Assembly: GCF_002797315.1 (NCBI RefSeq)
Contig: NZ_KZ454936.1
Span: 2,923,645 to 2,987,644, forward strand
Source: Bacillus sp. FJAT-44742
GTDB taxonomy: Bacteria > Bacillota > Bacilli > Bacillales > Marinococcaceae
DNA length: 64,000 nt
Direction: 5' to 3'
Shown here: piece by piece, positions 1 through 7,512 of the stretch
Layout: each line of letters begins with the position of its first letter
How positions within the stretch are numbered: position 1 is the first letter of the stretch
Translations under genes and position numbers: made by a program
Notes under the pieces: generated by a model
Database searches by the model: none
What the model saw: the letters and a program-made list of their open reading frames with translations, nothing else
Told to the model about the DNA's origin: nothing

Positions 1-4
1 ACAT
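1..4 (-). CDS. Start codon of a gene running off the left edge
   Basis: An ATG on the minus strand at 4..2 is preceded by a GGAAGGAG ribosome binding site at 10-17. It lies directly downstream of the TPP riboswitch and its terminator. Only the start codon is inside the window. By association with the riboswitch the gene probably serves thiamine synthesis or uptake; its identity cannot be read. Confidence 0.5.
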
Positions 5-68
5 CTTCACTCCTTCCTCTCTCGTGAAAAGGTCTTGTCTTGACTGGACATTGGTAATTTCACCCATT

Positions 69-99
69 AAAAAAAGCCACTCTAGCAATAGAGTGGCCG
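69..99 (-). terminator. Intrinsic terminator of the TPP riboswitch
   Basis: On the minus strand a GCCACTCTA / TAGAGTGGC hairpin is followed by seven T. It lies between the TPP aptamer and the start codon at position 4, where the switch's expression platform is expected. This implies control by premature termination when thiamine pyrophosphate is bound. Confidence 0.8.
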
Positions 100-167
100 C
101 ATATACGAAGTAATATATACAAAGACTGCCAGTTACAGGGAGTATACCTGTTATCAGGCTTGTCTTG

Positions 168-259
168 GCGCCACTTCCCTCCGCTAGTATTACCTAGTTC
201 AGGTGATAGGGTTTAGACCATACGGTCATTCTCAGCTTTTTCAAAGCACCCCTAGTGGT
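168..259 (-). promoter_or_regulatory. TPP (thiamine pyrophosphate) riboswitch
   Basis: Reading the minus strand, CCACTAGGGGTGC opens the aptamer, followed by the GCTGAGA motif. After a short variable arm come ACCTGAACTAGGTAATAC and TAGCGGAGGGAAGTGG, close to the classical THI-box consensus (ACCTGATCTGGATAATACCAGCGTAGGGAAGTGG in outline). The first and last bases pair (CCACT with AGTGG) to close the P1 helix. The terminator at 69-99 follows. The regulated gene lies left of the window. Confidence 0.93.
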
Positions 260-350
260 TTCTGTTTATTCTGTTTTTTATGCCTTACTATAAAAATACC
301 ATACTTTCCTTTAAAAGTTAGAGTATTCTTTAAAATTTTCCTTTATAAAT

Positions 351-1205
351 TTATGAAGCTCTTGTCACCTTTAACTGAGAAGCTTTTGCTTTTTCTCCAA
401 GAGAGCTGAGCTTAAGAGAACAAAATAAACCAGCGAAAAAGGTTACAAGACTTATGAGGAAAAGAAACATACTTCCTTCTATTCCAGGAAAGACAACGAA
501 TATAGAGCCAGTGACCAGACCGGTCATTACTGCATATGTTCCTATCTTATAATTTCTGATCAGTTTCTTTATAATTTTGCTTGTAATGATTAAACCAAGA
601 GCTATTCCTGCCCCTACGACTATAATGACAGGGATGTTAATCGTAGAAATGGCGTTAAGAACAGTCGGATAAATTCCTATTAATAAAAAAACAAAAGAAC
701 CACTGACTCCAGGCAATATCATTGCACTGCTTGCTGCCCATCCTCCGAAAAATAACAAAAGATAATCCATTGCAGTTAAATTAGACATCACCGCAGACAT
801 TTCTTCATCCCTTATGAAGGCTGTGGAAGCCACAATGGCAGCAGCTGCAAGCAGGAGAGCTATGTGTTTTCCTTTAAAGGTCTTTTTATAATCAACTTCT
901 TTTAAAAGAAAAGGAATGATCCCTATAATCAACCCAAGAAAAAAGAAAAACGTTGGCTGAGGATAGTCAGCCAGGAGCCATTCTATGAGCCGGCTCATAG
1001 AAAGCAATGCAAGCACCACACCTGTTCCTAAAGGAATTAAAAACATGAGATGCTTCTTCCACTCCCTGGAAAATATCCCGTCTATTGCGGCTATTAAACG
1101 ATAATAGACTCCCACGAGCAAAGCGATCGTACCCCCGCTTACTCCCGGGATTAAGTCACTTATGCCCATTAGTACACCAGGCACGATATTCCGCCAATTT
1201 AACAC
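351..1205 (-). CDS. DUF368 membrane protein (PopT-type undecaprenyl-phosphate transporter)
   Basis: This 284-residue polytopic membrane protein opens with the DUF368 signature: a re-entrant PGVSGGTIAL segment at residues 21-30, repeated as PGVSGSFVFL around 165-174. That internal inverted repeat is typical of the family. DUF368 proteins (PopT) recycle the lipid carrier undecaprenyl phosphate back across the membrane for wall synthesis, and the family has been linked to fitness at alkaline pH. The start is GTG, with AGAAGGAGAATGTACA as ribosome binding site. The gene is monocistronic. Family assignment is firm; the substrate is inferred from homologues. Confidence 0.85.
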   Translation of the reverse strand: MLNWRNIVPGVLMGISDLIPGVSGGTIALLVGVYYRLIAAIDGIFSREWKKHLMFLIPLGTGVVLALLSMSRLIEWLLADYPQPTFFFFLGLIIGIIPFLLKEVDYKKTFKGKHIALLLAAAAIVASTAFIRDEEMSAVMSNLTAMDYLLLFFGGWAASSAMILPGVSGSFVFLLIGIYPTVLNAISTINIPVIIVVGAGIALGLIITSKIIKKLIRNYKIGTYAVMTGLVTGSIFVVFPGIEGSMFLFLISLVTFFAGLFCSLKLSSLGEKAKASQLKVTRAS

Positions 1206-1342
1206 TGTACATTCTCCTTCTGTAAAACTACTTTCATAGTTGAGTGATTGAGTGTAACATCACTCATGCAAAAATACGCTGCTCCTTATTTTAGCACTAA
1301 CTTTCCCCGCTTCCTATGTCTTTATCACGAATTTTCATCTAC

Positions 1343-1449
1343 GGTGCCTGGCACCCTTTGCCGCTGTAATATTTCAAATCGCTGTATTACTTGATTTTCC
1401 ACCATTTACCTGATTCTTTTGTTACAACAACCTCAGGGTGCCAGGCACC
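1343..1449. repeat. Modular repeat bounded by GGTGCCTGGCACC palindromes
   Basis: Two 13-bp near-palindromes, GGTGCCTGGCACC (1343-1355) and GGTGCCAGGCACC (1437-1449), lie 94 bp apart start to start. Between them TGTAATATTT sits near the left palindrome and GTTACAAC near the right one, so the spacer ends are also inverted. Two more units of the same design lie at 63212-63409. No ORF is inside. The element resembles REP/BIME-like or miniature repeats mobilised in trans. Confidence 0.8.
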
Positions 1450-1457
1450 CCCTTAAA

Positions 1458-1490
1458 GAAAAAAGCCGGCTCAATTTTCATTGGGCCGAC
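1458..1490 (-). terminator. Terminator of the siderophore operon
   Basis: On the minus strand GTCGGCCCAA, a TGAAAA loop and TTGAGCCGGC form a hairpin followed by TTTTTT. It starts just after the stop of the binding-protein gene. Confidence 0.85.
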
Positions 1491-1498
1491 CTTTTCCT

Positions 1499-2509
1499 TT
1501 ATTCTAGCATTTGTGCTGCTTCATTTACCATTTCCTGAACAGATGTAAGACCGCCGCCGGAAAGATACCAGAATTCTGGATCTAAATAAAGGATTTTATC
1601 ATTTTTGTATGCTTCTGTTGTTTGAACAAGCTCATTTTCAATGACATTTGTTAGAGATGATTCATCTCCATCACCAACAGCTGCTCCTCTATCAATCACA
1701 AACATATAATCTGGGTTGTTTTCTGAAATATACTCATAAGAAATACTTTGTCCATGAGTGGATGATTCGATATTTTCATCTACTGGCTCAAATCCAAAGT
1801 TATCGTGGATCATTCCATAACGAGAGGAAGGTCCGTATGCACTTACGCTTCCTTCATTGGCCAGCACGACAAGTGATTTCCCGTCATCTGCAGTTGCATC
1901 CTCATTCAACGCCTCAATAGATTCATGGACTTCAGCCAAAGCTTCCTCTGCTTCTGCTTCTTTTTCAAAGATTTCAGCCAGCACTTCAACATTTTCTTCG
2001 AACGATTCTACATACCTGCCAGTATCTACACCTGAATAGATAGTTGGAGCAATAGAAGAAAATTCATCATAATTGTCTGATTGACGTCCGGAAATAATGA
2101 TAAGCTCCGGATCAAGGGCATGAACAGTTTCAAAATCAGCTTCTACTAGTGTCCCTACATTTTCATACTCTTCTCCAGCATACTCAGAAAGGTACTCAGG
2201 AACCTTGCCCCCTTGAGGGATCCCAGTAATGCCTTCCACACCTAACGTGTCCAGCGTATCAAGTACACCAAAGTCAAAGACAACAACAGATTCAGGGTTC
2301 TTTGGCACAACAGTTTCACCGAGCTCATGGGTTACAGTGATTTCAGAAGCTTCCTCTGATTCTGCTTCTTCATTTTCTTCTGCAGCCTCTTCCACTGCTT
2401 CTCCCTCGTCCACAGCTCCCGATGCTTCCTCAGATTCTCCGTCAGTTCCGCACGCTGCTAATACAAGCAATAGCAAAGCGGTTAACAAAAATAAGGATAA
2501 TTTCTTCAT
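1499..2509 (-). CDS. yclQ: Petrobactin-type siderophore-binding lipoprotein
   Basis: This is the extracellular substrate-binding lipoprotein of an iron-siderophore ABC importer, 336 residues. A signal peptide ends in the lipobox LAAC (Cys20), giving a lipid anchor. A very Glu-rich linker follows (residues about 24-56), then the FatB/CeuE/YclQ fold with VVFDFGVLDTLDTLG, IIISGRQSDNYDEFS and THGQSISYEYIS, close to B. subtilis YclQ as remembered. It is the last gene of a permease-permease-ATPase-receptor operon in the yclNOPQ order. The start has a GAGGTGTAGAAGAG ribosome binding site. The acidic linker fits life at high salt or pH. Confidence 0.88.
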   Translation of the reverse strand: MKKLSLFLLTALLLLVLAACGTDGESEEASGAVDEGEAVEEAAEENEEAESEEASEITVTHELGETVVPKNPESVVVFDFGVLDTLDTLGVEGITGIPQGGKVPEYLSEYAGEEYENVGTLVEADFETVHALDPELIIISGRQSDNYDEFSSIAPTIYSGVDTGRYVESFEENVEVLAEIFEKEAEAEEALAEVHESIEALNEDATADDGKSLVVLANEGSVSAYGPSSRYGMIHDNFGFEPVDENIESSTHGQSISYEYISENNPDYMFVIDRGAAVGDGDESSLTNVIENELVQTTEAYKNDKILYLDPEFWYLSGGGLTSVQEMVNEAAQMLE

Positions 2510-2637
2510 CTCTCTTCTACACCTCTTCTAAGTAAAATTTATCAGCCTATGATATAAGGTAAATCCAACCATGCCTTCTGCTTGCCCTTTAGATGCCTCT
2601 CGCCTCTCCTCCTTTAATGCGTTACGTTTTGAAGCAA

Positions 2638-3396
2638 TTATGTGTAATACACACAGATTTTGTTGTTATTGATTTCTTTAATGTCAACATCCATATCATA
2701 AATTTGCTTCAACGCACAGGAGTCGATAATGTCATCTTTTTTGCCAATTCCAGCAATTTTTCCATCTTTCATTGCAACGATGTTGTCAGAGTAGCAGGAA
2801 GCAAAATTAATATCATGCAGAACAATAACAATGGTCTTACCGAGTTCATTTACTAGCTTTCGAAGGATTTTCATAATTTGTACGGAGTGTTTCATGTCAA
2901 GATTGTTCAACGGCTCATCCAGAAGAATATATTCCGTATCCTGGGCAAGGACCATAGAGATATACGCTCGTTGTCTCTGACCGCCGCTTAACTGATCAAG
3001 ATACTTATCTTCAATTTCTGTGAGCCCCATGTATTCAATTGCTTCGTCAATAAATCGATGGTCTTCTCTTTTCAGCCTTCCCTGAGAGTAAGGAAACCGT
3101 CCAAAGGCTACCAGCTCTCTTACTGTGAGCCTGATGCCGACATTATTGGACTGCTTTAATATAGAGATTTTCTTGGCCAATTCTCTACTCTGCCAGTTTT
3201 CTACCTTTTCATCCTCTATCAAAATCTCACCATCGTCTTTTGCAATCAAACGGCTGATCGTGGAAAGAAGAGTACTTTTTCCCGCTCCGTTGGGACCGAT
3301 AAAGGAAGTAATCTTTTGTTTCTCAATCGTAAGGGATACATCTTCTACTACTGTTTTTTCACCATACTTTTTTGAAACACTGTTTACTGTGACCAT
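2638..3396 (-). CDS. yclP: Siderophore ABC transporter ATP-binding protein
   Basis: This 252-residue cytoplasmic ATPase powers the siderophore importer. Walker A GPNGAGKST is at residues 34-42, the ABC signature LSGGQ at 136-140 and Walker B ILLDE at 157-161, followed by the H-loop in VLHDINFA. All catalytic motifs are intact. The gene overlaps the 3' end of the upstream permease by 13 bp, indicating translational coupling. About 130 bp without a gene separates it from the binding-protein gene. Confidence 0.9.
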   Translation of the reverse strand: MVTVNSVSKKYGEKTVVEDVSLTIEKQKITSFIGPNGAGKSTLLSTISRLIAKDDGEILIEDEKVENWQSRELAKKISILKQSNNVGIRLTVRELVAFGRFPYSQGRLKREDHRFIDEAIEYMGLTEIEDKYLDQLSGGQRQRAYISMVLAQDTEYILLDEPLNNLDMKHSVQIMKILRKLVNELGKTIVIVLHDINFASCYSDNIVAMKDGKIAGIGKKDDIIDSCALKQIYDMDVDIKEINNNKICVYYT

Positions 3397-4337
3397 TTTT
3401 TACTCTCCTTTAATAAAAGATAAATGAAGTAGGTACCGCCAACTAGATTAATTACTACACTGATAGGTACGGAAAAGCCAAGAACTCTTTCAACAACGAG
3501 CTGTCCTCCGACCAGAGCAACGATACTGATTAGAATGGAACCAATAATTAGATAGCCATGTCTGTATGTGTTAATGAAGGAGTAGGCTACGTTAACCACC
3601 AGCAGGCCTAAAAATGTAATTGGCCCGACAAGTGCTGTGGCTACAGAAATTAGGATAACCACTACAATTAGTAACCTTTTCACTACATAATCATAATTAA
3701 CTCCCAGGTTGATCGCATGCTCTCTTCCAAGTGAAAGTACATTTAAGTATTTTGCAAACCTGGAAACATAGACAGCACACAACACTATTAAAATAGTTGA
3801 AAGATAAATCAGATCTGTTTTTACATTGTTAAAGCTGGCAAAGGAGCGATCCTGGACAATTTGGAACTCGTTAGGGTCAATCAGCATCTCCATGTAACCT
3901 GACAAGCTGGAAAAAAGGGTTCCAAAAATGATACCAAGCAGCAAAAGCAAGTAAATGTTCTGCTGATTCTTTTTAAAGAAAAGGCGGTATAAAAGTGCTG
4001 AAAAAATCAGCATTAACCCTACTGAAAGCAAAAAGTTACTATTGCTGCTCATTAAGGTGGACATTGAACCAAATACAAAAATGATAAACGTCTGAATGAG
4101 CATGTAAAGGGAATCAAGCCCTAAAATACTTGGTGTTAAAATTCGGTTGTTTGTGATGGTTTGAAATATCAAGGTTGAAAAAGCAATCGCCGTCCCGGTA
4201 AGGATCATGGCGTACACAGCCATTCCTCGTCTTGGAAGCACGTAGTCCCAGTTGCTGCCGACATTTATAAAGACAAATGCCCCGATCAATGCCGCACTGA
4301 TGATTGCAAGGACAACCAATCGTCCTTTAAAGCCCAT
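3384..4337 (-). CDS. yclO: Siderophore ABC transporter permease (second)
   Basis: A 317-residue FecCD-type permease with about nine or ten hydrophobic segments. It carries the family's cytoplasmic coupling region (AINLGVNYD, residues about 206-214) and the conserved VGPITFLGLLV segment. It pairs with the upstream permease to form the membrane channel of the importer. Its start overlaps the stop of that permease by 11 bp, and its own end overlaps the ATPase start, so the three genes are translationally coupled. Confidence 0.88.
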   Translation of the reverse strand: MGFKGRLVVLAIISAALIGAFVFINVGSNWDYVLPRRGMAVYAMILTGTAIAFSTLIFQTITNNRILTPSILGLDSLYMLIQTFIIFVFGSMSTLMSSNSNFLLSVGLMLIFSALLYRLFFKKNQQNIYLLLLLGIIFGTLFSSLSGYMEMLIDPNEFQIVQDRSFASFNNVKTDLIYLSTILIVLCAVYVSRFAKYLNVLSLGREHAINLGVNYDYVVKRLLIVVVILISVATALVGPITFLGLLVVNVAYSFINTYRHGYLIIGSILISIVALVGGQLVVERVLGFSVPISVVINLVGGTYFIYLLLKESKKWSQ

Positions 4338-5280
4338 GTTTTTGTCTCCTCATCAGTAAGTAAATAAATATTGCGCTTCCGAATATCCCTACCGTAAGGC
4401 TGATCGAAACCTCGTAAGGGTATATAATCAAGCGGCCGATGATATCACAGGCCAGTACAAAAACTGCTCCAAGAACCGCTGTATGAGATAGATTTTTTCT
4501 AATATTGTCTCCTTGATAGATAGATACAATATTAGGAATAATCAGGCCTAAGAATGGAATTACACCAACTGTCAATACGACTGATGCGGTGACCAGGGAT
4601 ACAAGCATTAAACCTATGTTAACGACCTGCCTGTAATTTAACCCTAAATTCTTTGCAAAATCTTCTCCCATCCCAGCAACCGTAAAACGATCGGCATAAA
4701 AATAAGTTAAAGCAATAACGGGAATAGCCACATAAAGAAGCTCATATTGCCCGCGAATAATAAGAGAAAAATCACCATGAAGCCAGGAAGAAATACTTTG
4801 GATTAAATCAAATTGATAAGCAAAAAAAGTAGAAATGGAACTGAGAATACTTCCAAACATCAGCCCGACAAGAGGAATGAAAATTGTATCCTGGAACCTG
4901 ATTTTATCCAGTATTTTCATAAATACATAGGTCCCCAGTAAGGCAAAGCCAAAAGCGAATACCAGCTGCTGCAATAAACTGGCCGCCCCGAATAACAGAA
5001 TGGAAATTAAGATTCCCAGTCTTGCTGCGTCCATCGTCCCCGCTGTCGTTGGTGACACAAATTTATTTCGTGTCAGCTGCTGCATAATCAATCCGCAAAT
5101 ACTGATCCCCGCTCCGGCTATAAGAATACTTACGAGCCGAGGAATCCTGCTTGCCATCAGGATTTGCATCTCATACTCACTCAGATTAAATATGTTAAGT
5201 ATGGACAGGCTTGATACTCCAACAAATAGTGATGTGATAGATAGAATAATAAGTAAAATAAGTAAGTATCTGAGCTTCAT
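4327..5280 (-). CDS. yclN: Siderophore ABC transporter permease (first)
   Basis: This 317-residue FecCD-type permease is the first gene of the siderophore operon. It has the typical SRIPRLVSILIAGAGISICG entry segment (residues about 44-63), the coupling helix GEDFAKNLGLNY and a VGVIPFLGLIIPNI segment. An AAAGGGA ribosome binding site precedes the ATG. Three Fur-box-like sites and a sigma-A promoter lie within 160 bp upstream, so iron repression by Fur is expected. Confidence 0.88.
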   Translation of the reverse strand: MKLRYLLILLIILSITSLFVGVSSLSILNIFNLSEYEMQILMASRIPRLVSILIAGAGISICGLIMQQLTRNKFVSPTTAGTMDAARLGILISILLFGAASLLQQLVFAFGFALLGTYVFMKILDKIRFQDTIFIPLVGLMFGSILSSISTFFAYQFDLIQSISSWLHGDFSLIIRGQYELLYVAIPVIALTYFYADRFTVAGMGEDFAKNLGLNYRQVVNIGLMLVSLVTASVVLTVGVIPFLGLIIPNIVSIYQGDNIRKNLSHTAVLGAVFVLACDIIGRLIIYPYEVSISLTVGIFGSAIFIYLLMRRQKHGL

Positions 5281-5342
5281 CGGTATGTCCCTTTATTGCC
5301 AAAATTTAATGCTTCTCGTTAATTGAACCTCTTCACATGAAA

Positions 5343-5363
5343 TTGATAATCGTTTTCAATTAA
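5343..5363. promoter_or_regulatory. Fur-box-like operator 1
   Basis: TTGATAATCGTTTTCAATTAA resembles the inverted Fur box (TGATAATnATTATCA core). It lies downstream of the predicted minus-strand promoter, in the transcribed leader of the siderophore operon. Confidence 0.6.
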
Positions 5364-5376
5364 CTTCACAAGCAAA

Positions 5377-5405
5377 AGTTTACTCCAGTTGAGAATGAAT
5401 GTCAA
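5377..5405 (-). promoter_or_regulatory. Sigma-A promoter of the siderophore operon
   Basis: On the minus strand TTGACA (5405..5400) and TAAACT (5382..5377) are separated by 17 bp. Fur-like box 2 (5389-5408) covers the -35 element, as expected for iron repression. Confidence 0.7.
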
Positions 5406-5408
5406 CTA
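5389..5408. promoter_or_regulatory. Fur-box-like operator 2
   Basis: TTGAGAATGAATGTCAACTA is a degenerate Fur-box-like inverted repeat that overlaps the -35 region of the siderophore operon promoter. Confidence 0.55.
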
Positions 5409-5411
5409 GTT

Positions 5412-5432
5412 TTGATAATCAATATCAATTAG
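5412..5432. promoter_or_regulatory. Fur-box operator 3 (best match)
   Basis: TTGATAATCAATATCAATTAG gives a clear TGATA/TATCA inverted repeat of Fur type. It lies between the divergent siderophore operon and the AbrB-family gene and could control either. Confidence 0.7.
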
Positions 5433-5542
5433 TAATTCTCAGGAGACAGTCGAAAGGGTACACATGATAACCAGGGAGGAAAAACGTTTTAGTAGGTGGA
5501 CTCAGTGGAAATATCTCTTTAACAACCAAAGGAGTACAGCCT

Positions 5543-6598
5543 ATGAGACAAATCCCATGGAAAAAACTAATAGAAACGTTCATCATTGGTGCGGCTGGCG
5601 GAGCCGCTTTTTATGCGCTGAATTTTCCTCTTCCCTGGCTGCTGGGGTCATTATTGTTTGTTATGTTATGGCAGACACTCACAAAACGCCCAATGTATTC
5701 ACCGAGTCCTTTAAAAAATATAGGATTTCTTATTATGGGCGGTTTCTTTGGGTTGTACTTTTCTCTGGAGACGTTATTACGAACCACTTCTTATATGCTG
5801 CCTTATCTTTTTCTGTCCTTGTTTTTAATTGTTATTAGTATTGGGATGAGCATTCTTTTTGCCAGATGGATCACAATAGACTCAAAGACGAGCATTTTAA
5901 GCACACTCCCAGGCGGGCTGAACACGATGGTGATATCGAGCGACAGTATCGGAGCAAAAACGTCATTAGTTACTATCTTTCAAACAATCAGGCGCTTAGC
6001 TGTTCTATTTATTGTTCCTTTTCTTATCGTGCATTTCTTTACCGACTCTGAAGCTGATACAGACGATCGAGAAATGCCCGCTCCGGACTTTGACGGTGAA
6101 GGAAGCTACTTCTGGTATGCGATTCCCATCGCTGCAGCCATTATGGTAAGAAAAAAAGGGCCGCTGAAGTTTCTCGCTTTTCCACTGCTATGTATATTTC
6201 TGATGAATGCGGGTGGAGTTCCATTCCCCCCTCTGCACCAATCCTTATTAATTGCTGCTCAAGTAATGGTAGGAACGAGTCTTGGGAAAAATACAAATCT
6301 TGACCATTTAAAAGCAGGTGGAAAATACGGAATATTCTATTTCACCGCCTCACTTATTTTAATTGCAGTTTCTTTTGGCCTTGGGTATATTCTGACTCTT
6401 TTCACTGACCTCTCTCTTTCCACTGCCCTGATCAGTATGTCTCCAGGGGGCATTGTTGAAATGATTCTCCTGGCGGAGGATATCGATGCTGATCCGCCAG
6501 CTGTAATCACTCTTCAGTTAACCAGAATTATATTTATTATTTTATTGGTGGTCCCCCTACTAAAATGGTATTTTAATCGTCGTGCTCCTTTTTCTTAA
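5543..6598 (+). CDS. AbrB-family (PF05145) membrane protein
   Basis: This 351-residue polytopic membrane protein has two related halves, each beginning with an LPWLLGSLL- or FPPLHQSLLIAAQ-type segment and containing the MSPGGIVEMILLAED / LPGGLNTMV motif. That is the duplication typical of the AbrB/AmoA-like family. Many annotations call such proteins regulators or ammonia monooxygenases, but the sequence shows an integral membrane protein of unknown, probably transport, function. It starts at ATG with an AAGGAG site. It diverges from the siderophore operon across the Fur boxes. Confidence 0.8.
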   Translation: MRQIPWKKLIETFIIGAAGGAAFYALNFPLPWLLGSLLFVMLWQTLTKRPMYSPSPLKNIGFLIMGGFFGLYFSLETLLRTTSYMLPYLFLSLFLIVISIGMSILFARWITIDSKTSILSTLPGGLNTMVISSDSIGAKTSLVTIFQTIRRLAVLFIVPFLIVHFFTDSEADTDDREMPAPDFDGEGSYFWYAIPIAAAIMVRKKGPLKFLAFPLLCIFLMNAGGVPFPPLHQSLLIAAQVMVGTSLGKNTNLDHLKAGGKYGIFYFTASLILIAVSFGLGYILTLFTDLSLSTALISMSPGGIVEMILLAEDIDADPPAVITLQLTRIIFIILLVVPLLKWYFNRRAPFS

Positions 6599-6617
6599 CT
6601 ACTTTTATGCAAAAAAT

Positions 6618-6641
6618 AAAAGGGCTGATTACAGCCCTTTT
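6618..6641. terminator. Bidirectional terminator
   Basis: AAAAGGGCTG-ATTA-CAGCCCTTTT forms a hairpin with A/T runs on both sides. It serves the AbrB-family gene and the convergent kinase-like gene, whose stop codon lies inside the stem. Confidence 0.8.
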
Positions 6642-7249
6642 ACTCGCAGTATATTCTTTTTATACAAGGATGAGATGAAGTTCAGGAAGAATTCAGGAAG
6701 CCTTTTAGGAAACAATGGGCGGCTGTAATAATGGTAGAAAGCATATCTCAAGTCACTCCACTGCCTGCAATCCTTTGTCTCTCTGAACCTGGCAAGGTCG
6801 ATCACTTTCACTTCCCCTTTTGGGGTGACTAATATGTTATTTAGATGAATATCAGACGGATTTAACCCTTTCTTCTTTACGTAAGAAATAACCTCATCAA
6901 CTCCCTTAATCTGGTCGGAGGTCACAAGAACCCCTTCTGTTAAACAGGAAAACAAGGTTTTTCCCTCTATATAATCTACAACAAGATAATTATCTCCCCA
7001 ATCATAAAGACAGGGAAAATAAGATTTCCCTTCGAGCAGCTGATAAATTTCAGCTTCTTCTTTGGCTATGTGGGTATATTCGGGAAAAAATACTTTAATA
7101 ACTTTGTCTGTCTCACGTATTCTGAAAGCAGCTGCACTTCGCCCAATGCCAATTACTTTTAATTCAGGAGCAAATGACTTAACAATATACATTCCCCTTT
7201 TATCCTTGGAAAATACTATACTACCTGCCAGGTCCTGAGCAGCCTTCAC
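6629..7249 (-). CDS. Small protein-kinase-like protein (YrzF/YbdM type)
   Basis: This 206-residue protein resembles a minimal eukaryotic-type kinase. A glycine-rich GIGRSAAAF loop is followed by VIKVFF with the ATP lysine, then a catalytic-loop equivalent SDIHLNNIL and a VIDLARF metal-binding segment. The catalytic Asp and the DFG-type Asp are kept, but the HRD His is replaced (NPSD). I chose the GTG at 7249 because GAGGAGGAG sits eight bases upstream; a longer frame from a TTG at 7315 has no such site. The substrate is unknown. It is a single gene. Confidence 0.7.
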   Translation of the reverse strand: MKAAQDLAGSIVFSKDKRGMYIVKSFAPELKVIGIGRSAAAFRIRETDKVIKVFFPEYTHIAKEEAEIYQLLEGKSYFPCLYDWGDNYLVVDYIEGKTLFSCLTEGVLVTSDQIKGVDEVISYVKKKGLNPSDIHLNNILVTPKGEVKVIDLARFRETKDCRQWSDLRYAFYHYYSRPLFPKRLPEFFLNFISSLYKKNILRVKGL

Positions 7250-7347
7250 TGCAATCTCCTCCTCTATCAGGATATACAATATATATGTGACCAATTTTAT
7301 AAAAGCTACCCACAAACATTCTTTTCTTCCTATACCCGTTTTACGGT

Positions 7348-7389
7348 AAAAAGAAAAGACATCCTCACCGCGGAGGGTGATTATGTCTT
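7348..7389 (-). terminator. Terminator downstream of the pirin gene
   Basis: On the minus strand an interrupted hairpin (AAGACAT / ATGTCTT outer arms, CACC / GGTG inner arms) is followed by TTTTCTTTTT. It ends the pirin transcript and overlaps the end of the small ORF at 7365-7490. Confidence 0.6.
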
Positions 7390-7490
7390 ATCATACCGGC
7401 AAATTCACTTGATGCTGCAAGTAAATGTGTATTCTTCTTGTCAGAAATTCCACCTGCACCAATGCTTCCTGCTTTTTTGTTATGACGCAC
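7365..7490 (-). CDS. Possible 41-residue small protein
   Basis: A GTG-initiated frame encodes a basic, Gly/His/Asn-containing peptide beginning MRHNKKAGSIGAGG and ending in IRHNHPPR. It lies between the pirin stop and the terminator, so it would be cotranscribed with pirin. The ribosome binding site is weak and I recognise no family. It could equally be the degraded end of another gene. Confidence 0.25.
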   Translation of the reverse strand: MRHNKKAGSIGAGGISDKKNTHLLAASSEFAGMIRHNHPPR

Positions 7491-7512
7491 GTCTTTTACC
7501 CGGTCGTTTGAT

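Noticed and set aside
203-409. A 68-codon plus-strand frame at the left end
   Set aside because: It runs antisense through the TPP riboswitch and into the DUF368 gene, with no start signal.
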